Origin: Bacteroidales bacterium | Lineage (GTDB): Bacteria > Bacteroidota > Bacteroidia > Bacteroidales > WCHB1-69 | Length of the DNA: 64,000 nt | Reading direction: 5' to 3' | NCBI GenBank assembly: GCA_017615795.1 | Contig: JAFZZK010000013.1 | Location: forward strand, 62,001-126,000 | Shown here: positions 32,501 to 40,569 of the stretch, piece after piece | How the letters are laid out: each line of letters opens with the position of its first letter | Numbering within the stretch: position 1 is the stretch's first letter | Program-made: the position numbers and the translations under genes | The notes under the pieces: model-generated | Told to the model about the DNA's origin: nothing | What the model saw: the letters and a program-made list of their open reading frames with translations, nothing else | Databases searched by the model: none

Positions 32501-32966
32501 TGTCGACAACAACGAGATGGATGAGGCTTCAGGAGAAGTGGCTTGGACCCAGAAGAGTTTTGTCCTCGCGGCGGGCACCCACAACATCAAATTTGCTTAC
32601 GAGAAAGACGTTAGCCAAGCCAGCGGCAGCGACTGTGCGTGGATTGATAACATCATTCTGCCCGGAATAGGCACCCGCGTTACCGAGGACACCCATGATC
32701 CTGTTGGCATTGAGAACCATTCTGCTGATGCCTTCGCCATCGCCGTCTATCCTAATCCGACCAACGGCCGGTTGAATATTCAAAGTGACAACGCCCGCCT
32801 CGCGCAAGTGCAGGTGTTCGACCTTTTCGGTAAACTCTTGCTGACGGAAGAGCCCAATGACAACCATACATCCCTCAATTTGTCGAACCTCGCCAACGGC
32901 GTTTATATCGTGAGGATGATATCCGACAACCAGGGCACAGTCACTCGCAAGATTGTCAAACAATAG
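29520..32966 (+). CDS. Gingipain-like C25 cysteine peptidase with type IX sorting domain
   Basis: A 1148-residue secreted protease. Signal peptide 1-20; gingipain-type propeptide about 21-220; peptidase C25 domain about 230-600 with catalytic H443 (YTAHGDVTEW) and catalytic Cys C476 (GNCCLTGKF; C475 is adjacent). Ig-like/CARDB-type repeats lie at about 680-900. A carbohydrate-binding-like jelly roll at about 905-1050 starts MEDFESGDFSRFNW. The last about 75 residues are a type A C-terminal sorting domain: YPNPTNGRLNI, VQVFDLFGKLL, LSNLANGVYIVRM and a Lys-Gln end. It should be exported by the type IX machine encoded at 46-52 kb. Substrate specificity (Arg, Lys or other) is not evident. Confidence 0.92.
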   Translation: MKRLSMILVAMLLWVSASFAQHYNVTRNDYGRIDITFTAADIQATTVKTPQGYFSQIVMDDYYPSTTVGKPQLPVMSQLLEIPVCSDVVATVKDAQYVEVDASEIGINYPVFPAQPAYPKSYSGTREFVKDAQTYSQNAFYAEPLVRVEKAGTMRDITLANIYVCPVAYNPVTGMVRVYRKVDVEVSFVDANLGATRSLKARYGSPMFTIASQSVINPMSETRDEFNGAPIRYLIIAHSMFRNDYNLLAFAEWKKRIGYKVDIVYTDDANVGTTTTSIKNYIMSQYTGATAANPAPTYLLFVGDHAQVPAFSSSEQNSHVTDLYYACWTSGDNIPDCYYGRFSAQNANQLAPQVSKSLMYEQYTMSDPSYLGKAVLIAGTDNSWSTTHADGQINYIYNNYINTTTTNHNYTTVYKHNYNCSSQAATIRSEIGAGCGWANYTAHGDVTEWYDPSFTTSHVSSMSNQDKYGVMIGNCCLTGKFNQECFGEALLRAEKKGAMAYIGASEVSYWNEDVYWSVGVRSNITANMNYQASNLGCYDRIFHTHNELYNKWCTSLGGFLTAGNLAVQSSSSDLKKYYWEIYHIFGDPSIRPYLGMPSQMTVNSADAIPVGTAQYSVNTVPHAYVALTYNGEVVVAAFADASGNANLDISNVNTPGEYELAVGAQNHIQFFKTVNLIVPSGPYVVANNVTLANNNYPVNGTTVNWDLSLTNLGVANASNITATMTSQTPGYTVTQSTASCSALAVNGSETLNNAFSVSIPQDAQDGDIANFQVTVNWGSGSSTKNVSFTVLAPNLKVTDKSVQGATATAAIDPGTQAAARVTVSNVGHADASNLVVDVTCNYSGVVVISPSQNVSWIGAQGSVNSTFTLQVGNNVPTVSIVPLYIHVIYNNVDHIDTLFLTVGRAMEDFESGDFSRFNWVNNNNPWFVTSTAPYAGNYCARSKQGLSNGSGGWWGSSTPSQSALSITITSTMEGELSYFRKVSSEEDYDMFKLYVDNNEMDEASGEVAWTQKSFVLAAGTHNIKFAYEKDVSQASGSDCAWIDNIILPGIGTRVTEDTHDPVGIENHSADAFAIAVYPNPTNGRLNIQSDNARLAQVQVFDLFGKLLLTEEPNDNHTSLNLSNLANGVYIVRMISDNQGTVTRKIVKQ

Positions 32967-32975
32967 GTGTGCGCG

Positions 32976-33533
32976 ATGGGCAATACTTCCGAACAATACG
33001 ATCAGGTTATCCAAGTTTGCCAGGAACTCTTTGCCAATAAGGCAAAGGATTATGGCACAGCTTGGCGTATCCTGCGGACCCCGTCACTTACCGACCAGAT
33101 ATACATCAAGGCCAATCGCATACGCAGCATCCAGGAAAAGGGTGAAGCCAAGATTGCCGAGGGTATCATCCCTGAATTTATCGGCATTGTCAACTATTCC
33201 GTGATGGCTCTCATCCAATTGGAAGTGGGCGTGGCGAACAGCGCCGAAGATATCGAGATGGCTCCCGAGCGTGCCGTGGAACTCTACAATAAATATATTT
33301 ATGCGGCCAAGAAGCTGATGATGGACAAAAACCATGACTATGACGAAGCGTGGCGACAAATGCGCATCAGCTCCATCGATGACATCATCCTGATGAAAAT
33401 CTTTCGCATAAAATCCATTGAAGACCATCACGGCAACACGATTGTTTCCGAAGGGCTTGATGCCAATTACTATGACATCATCAATTATGCCATGTTCTGC
33501 CTGATACGTCTGGTCGTTGAAGGTGAAAAATAG
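32976..33533 (+). CDS. DUF1599 protein with tandem repeat of the domain
   Basis: A 185-residue cytoplasmic protein made of two similar halves. The first contains NKAKDYGTAWRILRTPSLTD and ANRIRSIQEKG; the second contains DKNHDYDEAWRQMRISSIDD and IFRIKSIEDHHG. Each ends in a hydrophobic NYSVMALIQL/NYAMFCLIRL helix. DUF1599 is annotated as a nucleotide-modification-associated domain, but its role in chromosomal context is not established. The ATG at 32976 is used, since an in-frame GTG at 32967 directly abuts the upstream stop codon. It lies 9 bases after the C25 peptidase gene and ends in a strong terminator. Confidence 0.8.
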   Translation: MGNTSEQYDQVIQVCQELFANKAKDYGTAWRILRTPSLTDQIYIKANRIRSIQEKGEAKIAEGIIPEFIGIVNYSVMALIQLEVGVANSAEDIEMAPERAVELYNKYIYAAKKLMMDKNHDYDEAWRQMRISSIDDIILMKIFRIKSIEDHHGNTIVSEGLDANYYDIINYAMFCLIRLVVEGEK

Positions 33534-33541
33534 AATTTTAT

Positions 33542-33571
33542 GCGTCGGAGTTTGGGCTCCGACGCTTTTTT
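33542..33571 (+). terminator. Rho-independent terminator
   Basis: A perfect 9-bp stem (GCGTCGGAG/CTCCGACGC, loop TTTGGG) is followed by TTTTTT. It ends the C25 peptidase-DUF1599 unit. Confidence 0.92.
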
Positions 33572-33592
33572 AAACAACAAAACAGATTAATC

Positions 33593-34765
33593 ATGTCACA
33601 AAGAGAACCTGTCTGGCTAAAAATTTTAAGAATCGCATTAGGGTTGCTGTTCCTCTTCTCCTCCATCAGCAAGGCGGTGGATCCAGTTAATTTTGGCATC
33701 ACGATGAACGACTACTTCGTCTCTTTTGGGATGGGCTTTTTGAAACCAATAGCCCTGCTCGCCGGAGTGGCCGCCATCACATGCGAATTTGTGCTCGGCT
33801 GCATGATGTTGCTGCGCGTGCGCGTGAACCTTACGACATGGGGCTACCTGCTCTTTATGACATTTTTCTTCTTCCTGACACTCTGGCTTGCGGTGGCTGA
33901 GTACATGGAAATCCACGGCATCCACTATTTCGGCGTGGTCCATGACTGCGGCTGTTTTGGACAGGTGGTGAAAATGTCCAATATGACTACGTTCCTCAAA
34001 AATGTCGTCATCATCATCCCCACCATCATTGTATTCGTCAATCGCAAGAGGATTCCCGACATCGGGCTTACCCAGTTGGGACAATGGATTCTCGTGGCGC
34101 TCTTCGTCGCCATTGCCGTGATTTTCCAACTCCACTGCATCCGTCACCTGCCCGCTATCGACTTCTCCGACTGGAAAAAGGGCAACGATGTGGTAAAAGC
34201 CTTCATCGAACAACCCGCCAAGAAAGAGTCTTCGTTTGTCTATCGCAGCAATGCCGACAAAGCAGAAGTTGTTCTCACCGAAGACGAATTGATGGAGAAA
34301 GACATGTCCTTTTATGACAACTATGAATATGTGGATCGCACGGACAAGGAGGTTGAACCTGGCAAGAAAGCTGAAATCGATGGCTTCAATATGCTGGATG
34401 AAAACGGCGCCGACCATGCTTTTGAATACATTAACCCCGACACCAAGGTTTATTTGCTCTTCATCCATGATGTGAATGAGGTTAAGACTAAAAGCATGGC
34501 GTATGTTCGCACGATTGTCACCGACTGTGACCAACGCGACATCCCCTTTGTGGCAGTGACCAATAGTGATGAAAATGATGTGGAGGCTTTCATCGAAAAA
34601 TATCAGATAGAGTTCCCGATATATCGCAATCCCATCGATCCAGCCCATGGTCCGTTCATGGTGCGCGATGCCATCCGTTCTAATCCAGGCCTTATCTTCA
34701 TTGACAAAGGTGTGGTGAAAGCAAAGTGGGCGTGGCGCGACATTCCCACCAAATGCCTCGACTAA
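33593..34765 (+). CDS. BT_3928-like DoxX/MauE-type membrane protein
   Basis: A 390-residue inner-membrane protein. The N-terminal DoxX/MauE-like part has about five helices (10-30, 50-75, 82-105, 135-155, 165-190) with a conserved HDCGCFG loop at about 118-124, a possible redox or metal site. Residues 260-390 form a thioredoxin-like domain without a CxxC (FIHDVNEVKTKSMAYV where the active site would be). Similar proteins are conserved in Bacteroidota, and a role in thiol redox or respiration is suspected but not shown. prmC follows with coupled translation (TAATG overlap with an in-frame ATG at 34765). Confidence 0.75.
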   Translation: MSQREPVWLKILRIALGLLFLFSSISKAVDPVNFGITMNDYFVSFGMGFLKPIALLAGVAAITCEFVLGCMMLLRVRVNLTTWGYLLFMTFFFFLTLWLAVAEYMEIHGIHYFGVVHDCGCFGQVVKMSNMTTFLKNVVIIIPTIIVFVNRKRIPDIGLTQLGQWILVALFVAIAVIFQLHCIRHLPAIDFSDWKKGNDVVKAFIEQPAKKESSFVYRSNADKAEVVLTEDELMEKDMSFYDNYEYVDRTDKEVEPGKKAEIDGFNMLDENGADHAFEYINPDTKVYLLFIHDVNEVKTKSMAYVRTIVTDCDQRDIPFVAVTNSDENDVEAFIEKYQIEFPIYRNPIDPAHGPFMVRDAIRSNPGLIFIDKGVVKAKWAWRDIPTKCLD

Positions 34766-34779
34766 TGCGGGGACATTTT

Positions 34780-35655
34780 ATGACTATACGTTCATTTCAA
34801 CATACCATTTCCAACACGCTGCAGCCGCTTTACGATCCTCGTGAGGCGGCTGCCATTGCAAAGTTATATCTGCAAACACGCCTCGGCATGCCCTCTTATG
34901 AGCTTGTGCTTCATGGTGATGACGCGCTCTCTGATGTGCAACTGATGCGCTTTGAACAGGAGCTTTCCCAGCTGGCCGAAGGCCTTCCCATACAGTATCT
35001 GCTCGGAGAGACCGAATTTTACGGCTTGACGATGAAGGTTACGTCGGCGGTGCTCATACCCCGCCCCGAGACGGAAGAGCTGGTGCAGCGGGCGAAAGAT
35101 ATTTTTCGAGACCATCCTGCGCCGATGATCTGGGATGTGGGCACGGGCAGTGGATGCGTTGCGGTTGCATTGGCGAAAGCCTTGCCGCACGCCAAGCTGT
35201 TTGCGACCGACATATCCATGGAAGCCCTGCAGGTTGCACGGGAAAATGCGGATGTACAGGGCGTCAATGTTGCCTTTGCACATCACGACATGCGTGAGGC
35301 CGACAATCTGCCTTTCGCTGACATTCGTTTTGACGCCATCGTTAGTAATCCCCCCTATATTCCGGAGAGCCTTCGGAATGCCATGCATCCAAACGTGCGC
35401 GACCATGAACCGGCCACGGCTCTCTTCGTGCCCGACCATGATCCTTTGCTGTTTTATCGCGCTCTCGCCAAGATAGGGCAACGCGCCCTTAAATCCGGTG
35501 GCATCCTGATGATGGAGACGTACGAGGATTTCCATCTGGAACTTATGGAAGGCCTCACGCGTGCGGAATACGCAAATGTGGAGTCTATAAAGGATATCAA
35601 TGGGAAAAGGCGTTTCATTTTTTGTATTTTTGCCCCCTCAAAATATACGCTATGA
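34780..35655 (+). CDS. prmC: Release factor glutamine methyltransferase
   Basis: A 291-residue AdoMet-dependent enzyme that methylates the Gln of the GGQ motif in peptide release factors. The N-terminal helical domain binds the release factor (PIQYLLGETEFYGL). The methyltransferase core has motif I WDVGTGSGCVAVALA and the catalytic SNPPYIPES. PRPETEELV is typical of PrmC. The ATG at 34780 is preferred because GGGG lies 8 bases upstream; an ATG at 34765 overlapping the previous stop codon is possible. The downstream small gene overlaps the stop codon as ATGA. Confidence 0.93.
   Translation: MTIRSFQHTISNTLQPLYDPREAAAIAKLYLQTRLGMPSYELVLHGDDALSDVQLMRFEQELSQLAEGLPIQYLLGETEFYGLTMKVTSAVLIPRPETEELVQRAKDIFRDHPAPMIWDVGTGSGCVAVALAKALPHAKLFATDISMEALQVARENADVQGVNVAFAHHDMREADNLPFADIRFDAIVSNPPYIPESLRNAMHPNVRDHEPATALFVPDHDPLLFYRALAKIGQRALKSGGILMMETYEDFHLELMEGLTRAEYANVESIKDINGKRRFIFCIFAPSKYTL
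35625..35632 (+). promoter_or_regulatory. -7-like element inside the 3' end of prmC
   Basis: TATTTTTG lies 19 bases before the ATG of the small acidic protein gene. It may give that gene its own promoter, although it also encodes part of prmC. Confidence 0.35.
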
Positions 35656-35900
35656 AACATTTTTTCCGCTATATCGATGGGGAGCAGGTTGAGGTCCCCG
35701 AGGGTGGTTTAAAAGCCCTGTTGGAACTGAATCAGCAATATTTGCAAAATTATGAGGAGTTGTTCGACGACTTGGACGACCCATCGTTCGTGGCGCGCGG
35801 AAACGGCTTCTGTGATGCTAAGTTTAGCGAGGATTTCGTTGACGGGCAGATTCGGAAATATCGGGCTCGGGTGGAACAGCTTTTGAAAAGCATCCAATAA
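35652..35900 (+). CDS. Small acidic hypothetical protein, 82 residues
   Basis: I do not recognise this protein. It starts MKHFFRYIDGEQVEVPEGG and is rich in Asp and Glu, with a predicted helical body (LLELNQQYLQNYEELFDDL) and a short basic C-terminal part (RKYRARVEQLLKSIQ). It is cytoplasmic, with no signal peptide. Its ATG overlaps the prmC stop codon as ATGA, so translation is coupled to prmC. The overlap, the promoter-like element just upstream and the lack of any stop codon in 82 codons support a real gene. Confidence 0.6.
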   Translation: MKHFFRYIDGEQVEVPEGGLKALLELNQQYLQNYEELFDDLDDPSFVARGNGFCDAKFSEDFVDGQIRKYRARVEQLLKSIQ

Positions 35901-35933
35901 AAAAGCCCTTCACAACCAAGTTGCGAAGGGCTT
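35899..35933 (-). terminator. Terminator of the ribosomal protein/tRNA-Ala unit
   Basis: A perfect 9-bp stem (AAGCCCTTC at 35903-35911, GAAGGGCTT at 35925-35933) is followed on the minus strand by a T-run. It begins five bases after the tRNA-Ala 3' end, so it ends the rpsL-rpsG-fusA-rpsJ-tRNA transcript. Confidence 0.85.
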
Positions 35934-35937
35934 GATG

Positions 35938-36011
35938 TGGAGCGTATGAGAATCGAACTCACGACCTCCTGACTGCCAGTCAGACGCTCTAGCCAACTGA
36001 GCTAACGCCCC
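35938..36011 (-). tRNA. tRNA-Ala (anticodon GGC)
   Basis: A full 74-base cloverleaf on the minus strand. The acceptor arm GGGGCGT pairs with ACGCTCC and has the G3-U70 wobble pair that identifies alanine tRNAs. The anticodon loop CTGGCAG gives GGC, decoding GCC and GCU. The T arm contains GTTCGAATC. CCA is not encoded. It lies 50 bases downstream of rpsJ and is followed by a terminator. Confidence 0.95.
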
Positions 36012-36061
36012 GGATTTTTGTAAAAACGCATGACTATACGTTCCTACAAAAAATACATTCA

Positions 36062-36376
36062 TCACACTTTGATTTCAACGTCCACGCCGCTCGGTAATTC
36101 GAGCTTCATGAGGGCGTCGATGGTCTTTGCGGTGGTGCCGTAAATGTCAAGGATTCTCTTGTAAGTGGAAAGCTGGAATTGTTCTCTGGATTTCTTGTTT
36201 ACAAAAGTGGAACGGTTCACGGTGAAGATCTTGGTGTGTGTGGGAAGGGGGATCGGTCCTACCAGCACCACCTTGTCATCTTTCACGCCATTGACCGTCT
36301 TGACAATCTTCTCGGCTGATTTGTCAACCAAGGTGTGGTCGAATGATTTCAATTTGATTCTGATTCTGTGACTCAC
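36062..36376 (-). CDS. rpsJ: 30S ribosomal protein S10
   Basis: A 104-residue ribosomal protein also able to act in NusB-dependent antitermination. [50 protein letters not shown] and [31 protein letters not shown] are classic S10 sequences. It follows fusA after 54 bases. In many Bacteroidota rpsJ continues into rplC and the S10-spc cluster. Here it is followed by tRNA-Ala and a terminator. Confidence 0.98.
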   Translation of the reverse strand: MSHRIRIKLKSFDHTLVDKSAEKIVKTVNGVKDDKVVLVGPIPLPTHTKIFTVNRSTFVNKKSREQFQLSTYKRILDIYGTTAKTIDALMKLELPSGVDVEIKV

Positions 36377-36430
36377 TTTTCTTTAATTTTAGTTGTTATA
36401 TAACGTTATTAACTAGTTCCTTATATGCGT

Positions 36431-38524
36431 TTATAGTATAAATCTTCCCACGTTCATGATGTAGTCCTTGACTTCAGCCGGCACTTCGGCGTATTTCAAG
36501 AATTCCATGCTGAAGGTGGCACGTCCTTGACTAATGGAGCGTAGCGTGGTGACATATCCGAACATCTCGGCCAACGGCACTTGCGAGTGGATGACTTGGA
36601 AGCCCACCTTGGCATCGATTTGTTCGAGCACGGAACGGCGGCGGTTGAGGTCGCCGGTCACGTTGCCGATGTATTCGTCGGGTGTGGTGATTTCCACGTG
36701 CATGATGGGTTCCAAGATGGCGGTGTCTGTCTGTTGCAGCGCATCGCGGAATCCTATCTTGGCGCAGATCTCAAAGGCCAATGCATCCGAATCCACAGGG
36801 TGTGCCTCGCCGTCGGTGACCTTGACAGCCATCGACAAGACCGGGAATCCGTACTTGCCGTTGAGCATGGCGGTCTTGAATCCTTTCTCGGCACCGACGA
36901 GATATTCTTTCGGTATCACGCCGCCCTTGACGAGATTCTCGAACTGCAGCCCTTTTTGGTCGTAGGTCAGAGGTGACATCTCGAAGTCCATGACGGCAAA
37001 CGAACCCTTGCCTCCAGTCTGCCGCTTGTAGGCGGAGTGGTAGGTGACAGGGACGGTGAGAGCCTCCTTGTAGGCGACTCTCGGTTTGCCGTGGTTGCAT
37101 TCGACGCCGAACTCGCGTTTGAGGCGATCCAGCAGGATGTCGAGGTGCAACTCGCCCATGCCGCTGATGAGCACCTGACCGGACTCGCTGTCGGTCTTCA
37201 CTTGGAAGGTCGGGTCCTCTTCGGCCAGCTTGTCGAGCGCGTTCATCATCTTTTCTTCATCGTCTTTGGTCTTGGCCTCGATGGCGATTTGGATCACGGG
37301 TTCGGGGAAGACGATGTTTTCGAGGACGATCGGGTGCCGCTCGTCGGTCAGAGAGTCGCCGGTGTGTATTTCCTTCATGCCCACGAGAGCCACGATGTTG
37401 CCTGCAGTGACGCTTTCCAGGGGCTGTTGCTTGTTGGAATGCATTTGCAGGATTTTGGCCACGCGTTCACGTTTGCCGGTGCTGACGTTGTAGACCGTTT
37501 CGCCGCTCTTCAGCTCGCCGGAGTAGACCTTGATGAAAGTCAGTTTGCCGACGTAGGGGTCGGTGGCGATTTTAAAGGCTAATGCCGCGAAGGGGGCGGT
37601 GGGATCCATCGGGCGGGTGTCCTGCTCTCCGTTTTTGGGGTTGATGCCATTGATGGCAGGCATGTCCATGGGGGAGGGAAGGAAACTCACGATGGCGTCG
37701 AGCAGTTTTTGCACGCCCTTGTTTTTGAACGACGACCCGCAAAGGACGGGTTGTATCTTGCGTTCGAGGGTGGCTTTTCTGATGGCTTCGACCAGTTCCT
37801 CGCGGGTGATGCTGTCACTGTCGGCGAAGTATTTCTCCATCAGTTGCTCGTCCATTTCGGCCAGTGTCTCCACCAGGTTAGTGCGGTAGGTTTCGACCTC
37901 GTCTGCCATGTCTTCGGGGATTGGAATTTCCCCGTAGGTGTTGCCTTGGTCTTCCTCGCTCCACTGGTAGGCTTTCATGTCAAGCAGGTCGACGAGTCCG
38001 ATGAAGGAATCCTCAGCTCCGATGGGGAGTTGGAGGGGCAGGGGGTGAGCTTTCAGCTTCTCGCGGATCTGGTCCACGACGGCGAGAAAGTTGGCCCCGG
38101 AGCGGTCCATCTTGTTGACGTAGCAGATGCGTGCCACGTTGTACTTGTCGGCCTGGCGCCATACGGTTTCGGATTGTGCTTCCACGCCGCCAACGGCGCA
38201 GAAGATAGCTACGGCTCCATCCAGTATTCTCAAAGAACGTTCTACTTCGACCGTAAAATCGACGTGCCCTGGGGTGTCGATGATGTTGATCTTGTAGTCA
38301 TTTGACTGGTGTTTCCACATCACTGTGGTGGCGGCGGAGGTGATGGTGATTCCTCTTTCTTGTTCCTGCACCATCCAGTCCATGGTGGCAGTACCTTCAT
38401 CGACCTCGCCGATTTTGTAGTTTTTCCCAGTATAGTAAAGGATGCGCTCGGTGGTGGTGGTCTTGCCGGCGTCAATATGGGCCATTATGCCGATATTGCG
38501 AATCTTGAGCAGGTCTTCAGCCAT
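36431..38524 (-). CDS. fusA: Elongation factor G
   Basis: A 697-residue GTPase that drives ribosomal translocation. G1 is [20 protein letters not shown]3 [16 protein letters not shown] and G4 [10 protein letters not shown]; domains II-V follow, with [21 protein letters not shown]. The length is that of canonical EF-G and its place in the rpsL-rpsG-fusA-rpsJ order marks it as the housekeeping copy. Confidence 0.98.
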   Translation of the reverse strand: MAEDLLKIRNIGIMAHIDAGKTTTTERILYYTGKNYKIGEVDEGTATMDWMVQEQERGITITSAATTVMWKHQSNDYKINIIDTPGHVDFTVEVERSLRILDGAVAIFCAVGGVEAQSETVWRQADKYNVARICYVNKMDRSGANFLAVVDQIREKLKAHPLPLQLPIGAEDSFIGLVDLLDMKAYQWSEEDQGNTYGEIPIPEDMADEVETYRTNLVETLAEMDEQLMEKYFADSDSITREELVEAIRKATLERKIQPVLCGSSFKNKGVQKLLDAIVSFLPSPMDMPAINGINPKNGEQDTRPMDPTAPFAALAFKIATDPYVGKLTFIKVYSGELKSGETVYNVSTGKRERVAKILQMHSNKQQPLESVTAGNIVALVGMKEIHTGDSLTDERHPIVLENIVFPEPVIQIAIEAKTKDDEEKMMNALDKLAEEDPTFQVKTDSESGQVLISGMGELHLDILLDRLKREFGVECNHGKPRVAYKEALTVPVTYHSAYKRQTGGKGSFAVMDFEMSPLTYDQKGLQFENLVKGGVIPKEYLVGAEKGFKTAMLNGKYGFPVLSMAVKVTDGEAHPVDSDALAFEICAKIGFRDALQQTDTAILEPIMHVEITTPDEYIGNVTGDLNRRRSVLEQIDAKVGFQVIHSQVPLAEMFGYVTTLRSISQGRATFSMEFLKYAEVPAEVKDYIMNVGRFIL

Positions 38525-38569
38525 CGTGTCGCCTCCTTGATGTATAGGGGAATGGTGGTCTTTAGGCGA

Positions 38570-39037
38570 CTACGAGCGCATGTGGGCGAAAGCCTTGTTG
38601 GCTTCTGCCATTCTGTGGATTTCCTCTTTTCTCTTGAAAGCGGCGCCTTCAGACTTATATGCGGCCATGATTTCCTGGGCGAGCTTGTCGGCCATGGTTT
38701 GTTCATGGCGTTTGCGGGCGAAGGAGATGAGGCTCTTCATACCGATAGATTGTTTTCTGCCCGGCTTGATCTCTTCAGGGACGGGCAGGGTGGTGCCACC
38801 GACACGTTTGCTCTTGACCTCGACGCTGGGGGTGACGTTTTCCAACGCTTTTTTCCAGACTTCGATGCCGTTCTCTTTGGTCTTCTCTTCTACGATGTCA
38901 ATGGCTTTGTAGAAAATCTCGAAAGCGAGATTCTTTTTGCCTTTCAACATGATGTTATTGACGAATTTGGTCACGAGTTCGTCATTGAATTTGGGATCTG
39001 GAAGAATGATCCTTTTTTTTGCGTGTGAATTTCTCAT
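38570..39037 (-). CDS. rpsG: 30S ribosomal protein S7
   Basis: A 155-residue primary 16S rRNA-binding protein of the small-subunit head. Recognised by [34 protein letters not shown] and [15 protein letters not shown] at the C-terminus. It has the usual bacterial length. It lies between rpsL (79 bases upstream) and fusA (45 bases downstream). Confidence 0.98.
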   Translation of the reverse strand: MRNSHAKKRIILPDPKFNDELVTKFVNNIMLKGKKNLAFEIFYKAIDIVEEKTKENGIEVWKKALENVTPSVEVKSKRVGGTTLPVPEEIKPGRKQSIGMKSLISFARKRHEQTMADKLAQEIMAAYKSEGAAFKRKEEIHRMAEANKAFAHMRS

Positions 39038-39116
39038 TTGTTTGTATCTTCAATAAATGTTATTTACTCTTGAGTCGCCAATCGCGGCGGTCAATTTACT
39101 TTTTTGTTGAAACTAA

Positions 39117-39500
39117 TTATTTCGCAGCCTTTTTGGGACGTTTGGCGCCATATTTGGAGCGTCCTTGGAGGCGTCCGTCAACGCCGGCGGAGTCAAGAGC
39201 GCCGCGCACGATGTGGTAACGCACGCCGGGCAGGTCCTTGACACGGCCGCCGCGCACCAGCACGATGGAGTGCTCCTGCAGGTTGTGGCCTTCACCGGGG
39301 ATGTAGGCGTTCACTTCCTTGCCGTTGGTCATTCTTACTCTCGCCACCTTACGCATGGCGGAATTCGGTTTCTTCGGGGTCGTCGTGTAAACCCTCAGGC
39401 AGACGCCGCGTCTTTGCGGACATGCGTCCAATGCCCTTGACTTGCTCTGCGAAGTCAATTTCTTTCTTCCTTTTCTTACTAATTGTTGAATTGTAGGCAT
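39117..39500 (-). CDS. rpsL: 30S ribosomal protein S12
   Basis: A 127-residue decoding-centre protein. [18 protein letters not shown] contains the wild-type Lys at the streptomycin-resistance position, and [28 protein letters not shown] is invariant S12 sequence. It heads the str-type operon. A TATTTTTG -7 box is about 60 bases upstream. Confidence 0.98.
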   Translation of the reverse strand: MPTIQQLVRKGRKKLTSQSKSRALDACPQRRGVCLRVYTTTPKKPNSAMRKVARVRMTNGKEVNAYIPGEGHNLQEHSIVLVRGGRVKDLPGVRYHIVRGALDSAGVDGRLQGRSKYGAKRPKKAAK

Positions 39501-39560
39501 ACAATCGGTTGTGTTAATCTTTTAATTTATAATGTAATTTTACCCTATTTTTTGGGGGTG

Positions 39561-39568
39561 CAAAAATA
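39561..39568 (-). promoter_or_regulatory. -7 element for the rpsL operon
   Basis: The minus strand reads TATTTTTG 60 bases before the rpsL ATG. It is the only TAnnTTTG match in this intergenic gap. Confidence 0.55.
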
Positions 39569-39617
39569 CACTTTTTTTGATAATGTTTTGTTTTTCAAAT
39601 AATTTTTTATCAACAAT

Positions 39618-39643
39618 AAAAAAAACCGCCTTTGAGCGGTTTT
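39618..39643 (-). terminator. Terminator of the ECF sigma module
   Basis: AAAACCGC (39622-39629) and GCGGTTTT (39636-39643) form an 8-bp stem followed on the minus strand by a T-run. It lies 20 bases after the stop codon of the Cys-rich periplasmic protein gene. Confidence 0.85.
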
Positions 39644-39662
39644 TCTATGTGGTTGTCGGCGG

Positions 39663-40196
39663 TTATCTTTTCGGCTTGGTCGGCGTGGGCTCTTTTGCTT
39701 TTGTGGCATCTTTTGTCTTCGCAGCAGTATTGGATTTCTGTTTGGAGATGAGATCCCGTTTGACACGCTCGTCCATCTTGTAGAATTCTTGCAGGTGCTT
39801 TGCCGAAAGCGTGGATTTCATTTTTTTGTAGAAAGAGCTCTCCAGGTTGAACATGCTTTTCTTCAGCTCGAATTTCTGGTCGAAAAGGTAGGTTATTTGG
39901 GCGTCGGTCAATTCGTTGCACTTTTCATCACATTTGGCGCAGTTGGGGCAGTTGACGGTGATGCCTTTCTTCTCAAGGTTGGAGCGGTAGGTCTCGTGCA
40001 GCTTCACTTCGGAGCGCAGGAACTCTTCGTATGCTTTCCAGAAGGTCTTGGCTTCCGTGGCGCTGGGCTTGAATTGCGCTTTCATATTCGTGAGACGTTC
40101 TTGAACCATCTTGTTGCCGTCAATTTTGTTCTCTTGGGCGTTGGACACGACAATGCCTGCAAGCAGTATCGTGATGATAAGGAATATGCGTTTCAT
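39663..40196 (-). CDS. Periplasmic Spy/CpxP-like protein with CxxCxxCxxxC motif
   Basis: A 177-residue exported protein. The ATG at 40196 gives a clear signal peptide (MKRIFLIITILLAGIVVSNA); the open frame runs 66 codons further upstream without one. The mature protein is helical and charged, with a Spy/CpxP-like outline: FWKAYEEFLRSEVKLHETY, then LTDAQITYLFDQKFELKKSMFNLESSFYKKMKSTLSAKHLQEFYKMD. Between helices sits NCPNCAKCDEKC with C83, C86, C89 and C93, a likely metal- or redox-sensing site. The tail is Lys/Thr/Pro-rich. It is 13 bases downstream of an anti-sigma-like gene, so a role as periplasmic sensor of the ECF module is inferred. Confidence 0.72.
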   Translation of the reverse strand: MKRIFLIITILLAGIVVSNAQENKIDGNKMVQERLTNMKAQFKPSATEAKTFWKAYEEFLRSEVKLHETYRSNLEKKGITVNCPNCAKCDEKCNELTDAQITYLFDQKFELKKSMFNLESSFYKKMKSTLSAKHLQEFYKMDERVKRDLISKQKSNTAAKTKDATKAKEPTPTKPKR

Positions 40197-40209
40197 AGTG
40201 ATTTTGTTT

Positions 40210-40518
40210 TTAGAAGTTATAGTAATCCATTTGCGCAAGCTCGGTGTTGTAATAGTCGATGAGCTGTTCTTCCAGTTCTTTCTCTTCTTGGGCCTGAATG
40301 ACGATTTGTTGTTGGATTTTTTCCTCTTTTCTATAATTGAAGAAGAGCGTGCTGGCGATAGCGAGCAATGCCACGGCTGCAGCGGAGAGGACAAAAGTGT
40401 TGCGGCGTGCTGTCTTCTGTTTGCGTATGGTGGTCATCACCCTCGAGGGCAGCTGGTCGAAATAGCCCTCTGGCACCTCGTAGTGCTCTTTCCGGTCCAA
40501 ATTCTCGATGTCTATCAT
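40210..40518 (-). CDS. Single-pass anti-sigma-like membrane protein
   Basis: A 102-residue protein with a cytoplasmic N-terminus (HYEVPEGYFDQLPSRVMTTIR, a pattern often seen beside Bacteroidota ECF sigma factors), one membrane helix at about 42-62 (TFVLSAAAVALLAIASTLFF) and an acidic, coiled-coil-like periplasmic part. It lies 51 bases downstream of the sigma gene. It is shorter than typical FecR-type anti-sigmas and lacks the zinc-binding ZAS motif. The anti-sigma role is inferred from position and topology. Confidence 0.65.
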   Translation of the reverse strand: MIDIENLDRKEHYEVPEGYFDQLPSRVMTTIRKQKTARRNTFVLSAAAVALLAIASTLFFNYRKEEKIQQQIVIQAQEEKELEEQLIDYYNTELAQMDYYNF

Positions 40519-40569
40519 GTTGATGAAATAATTGAAACAAATGGGTAGATGTCAGAAAGCGACGAAGGT

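Noticed and set aside
34780..36043. Exact 14-base repeat ATGACTATACGTTC at 34780 and 36030
   Set aside because: Several 14-base matches are expected by chance in 64 kb, and the two contexts (prmC start and the rpsJ-tRNA gap) share nothing else.
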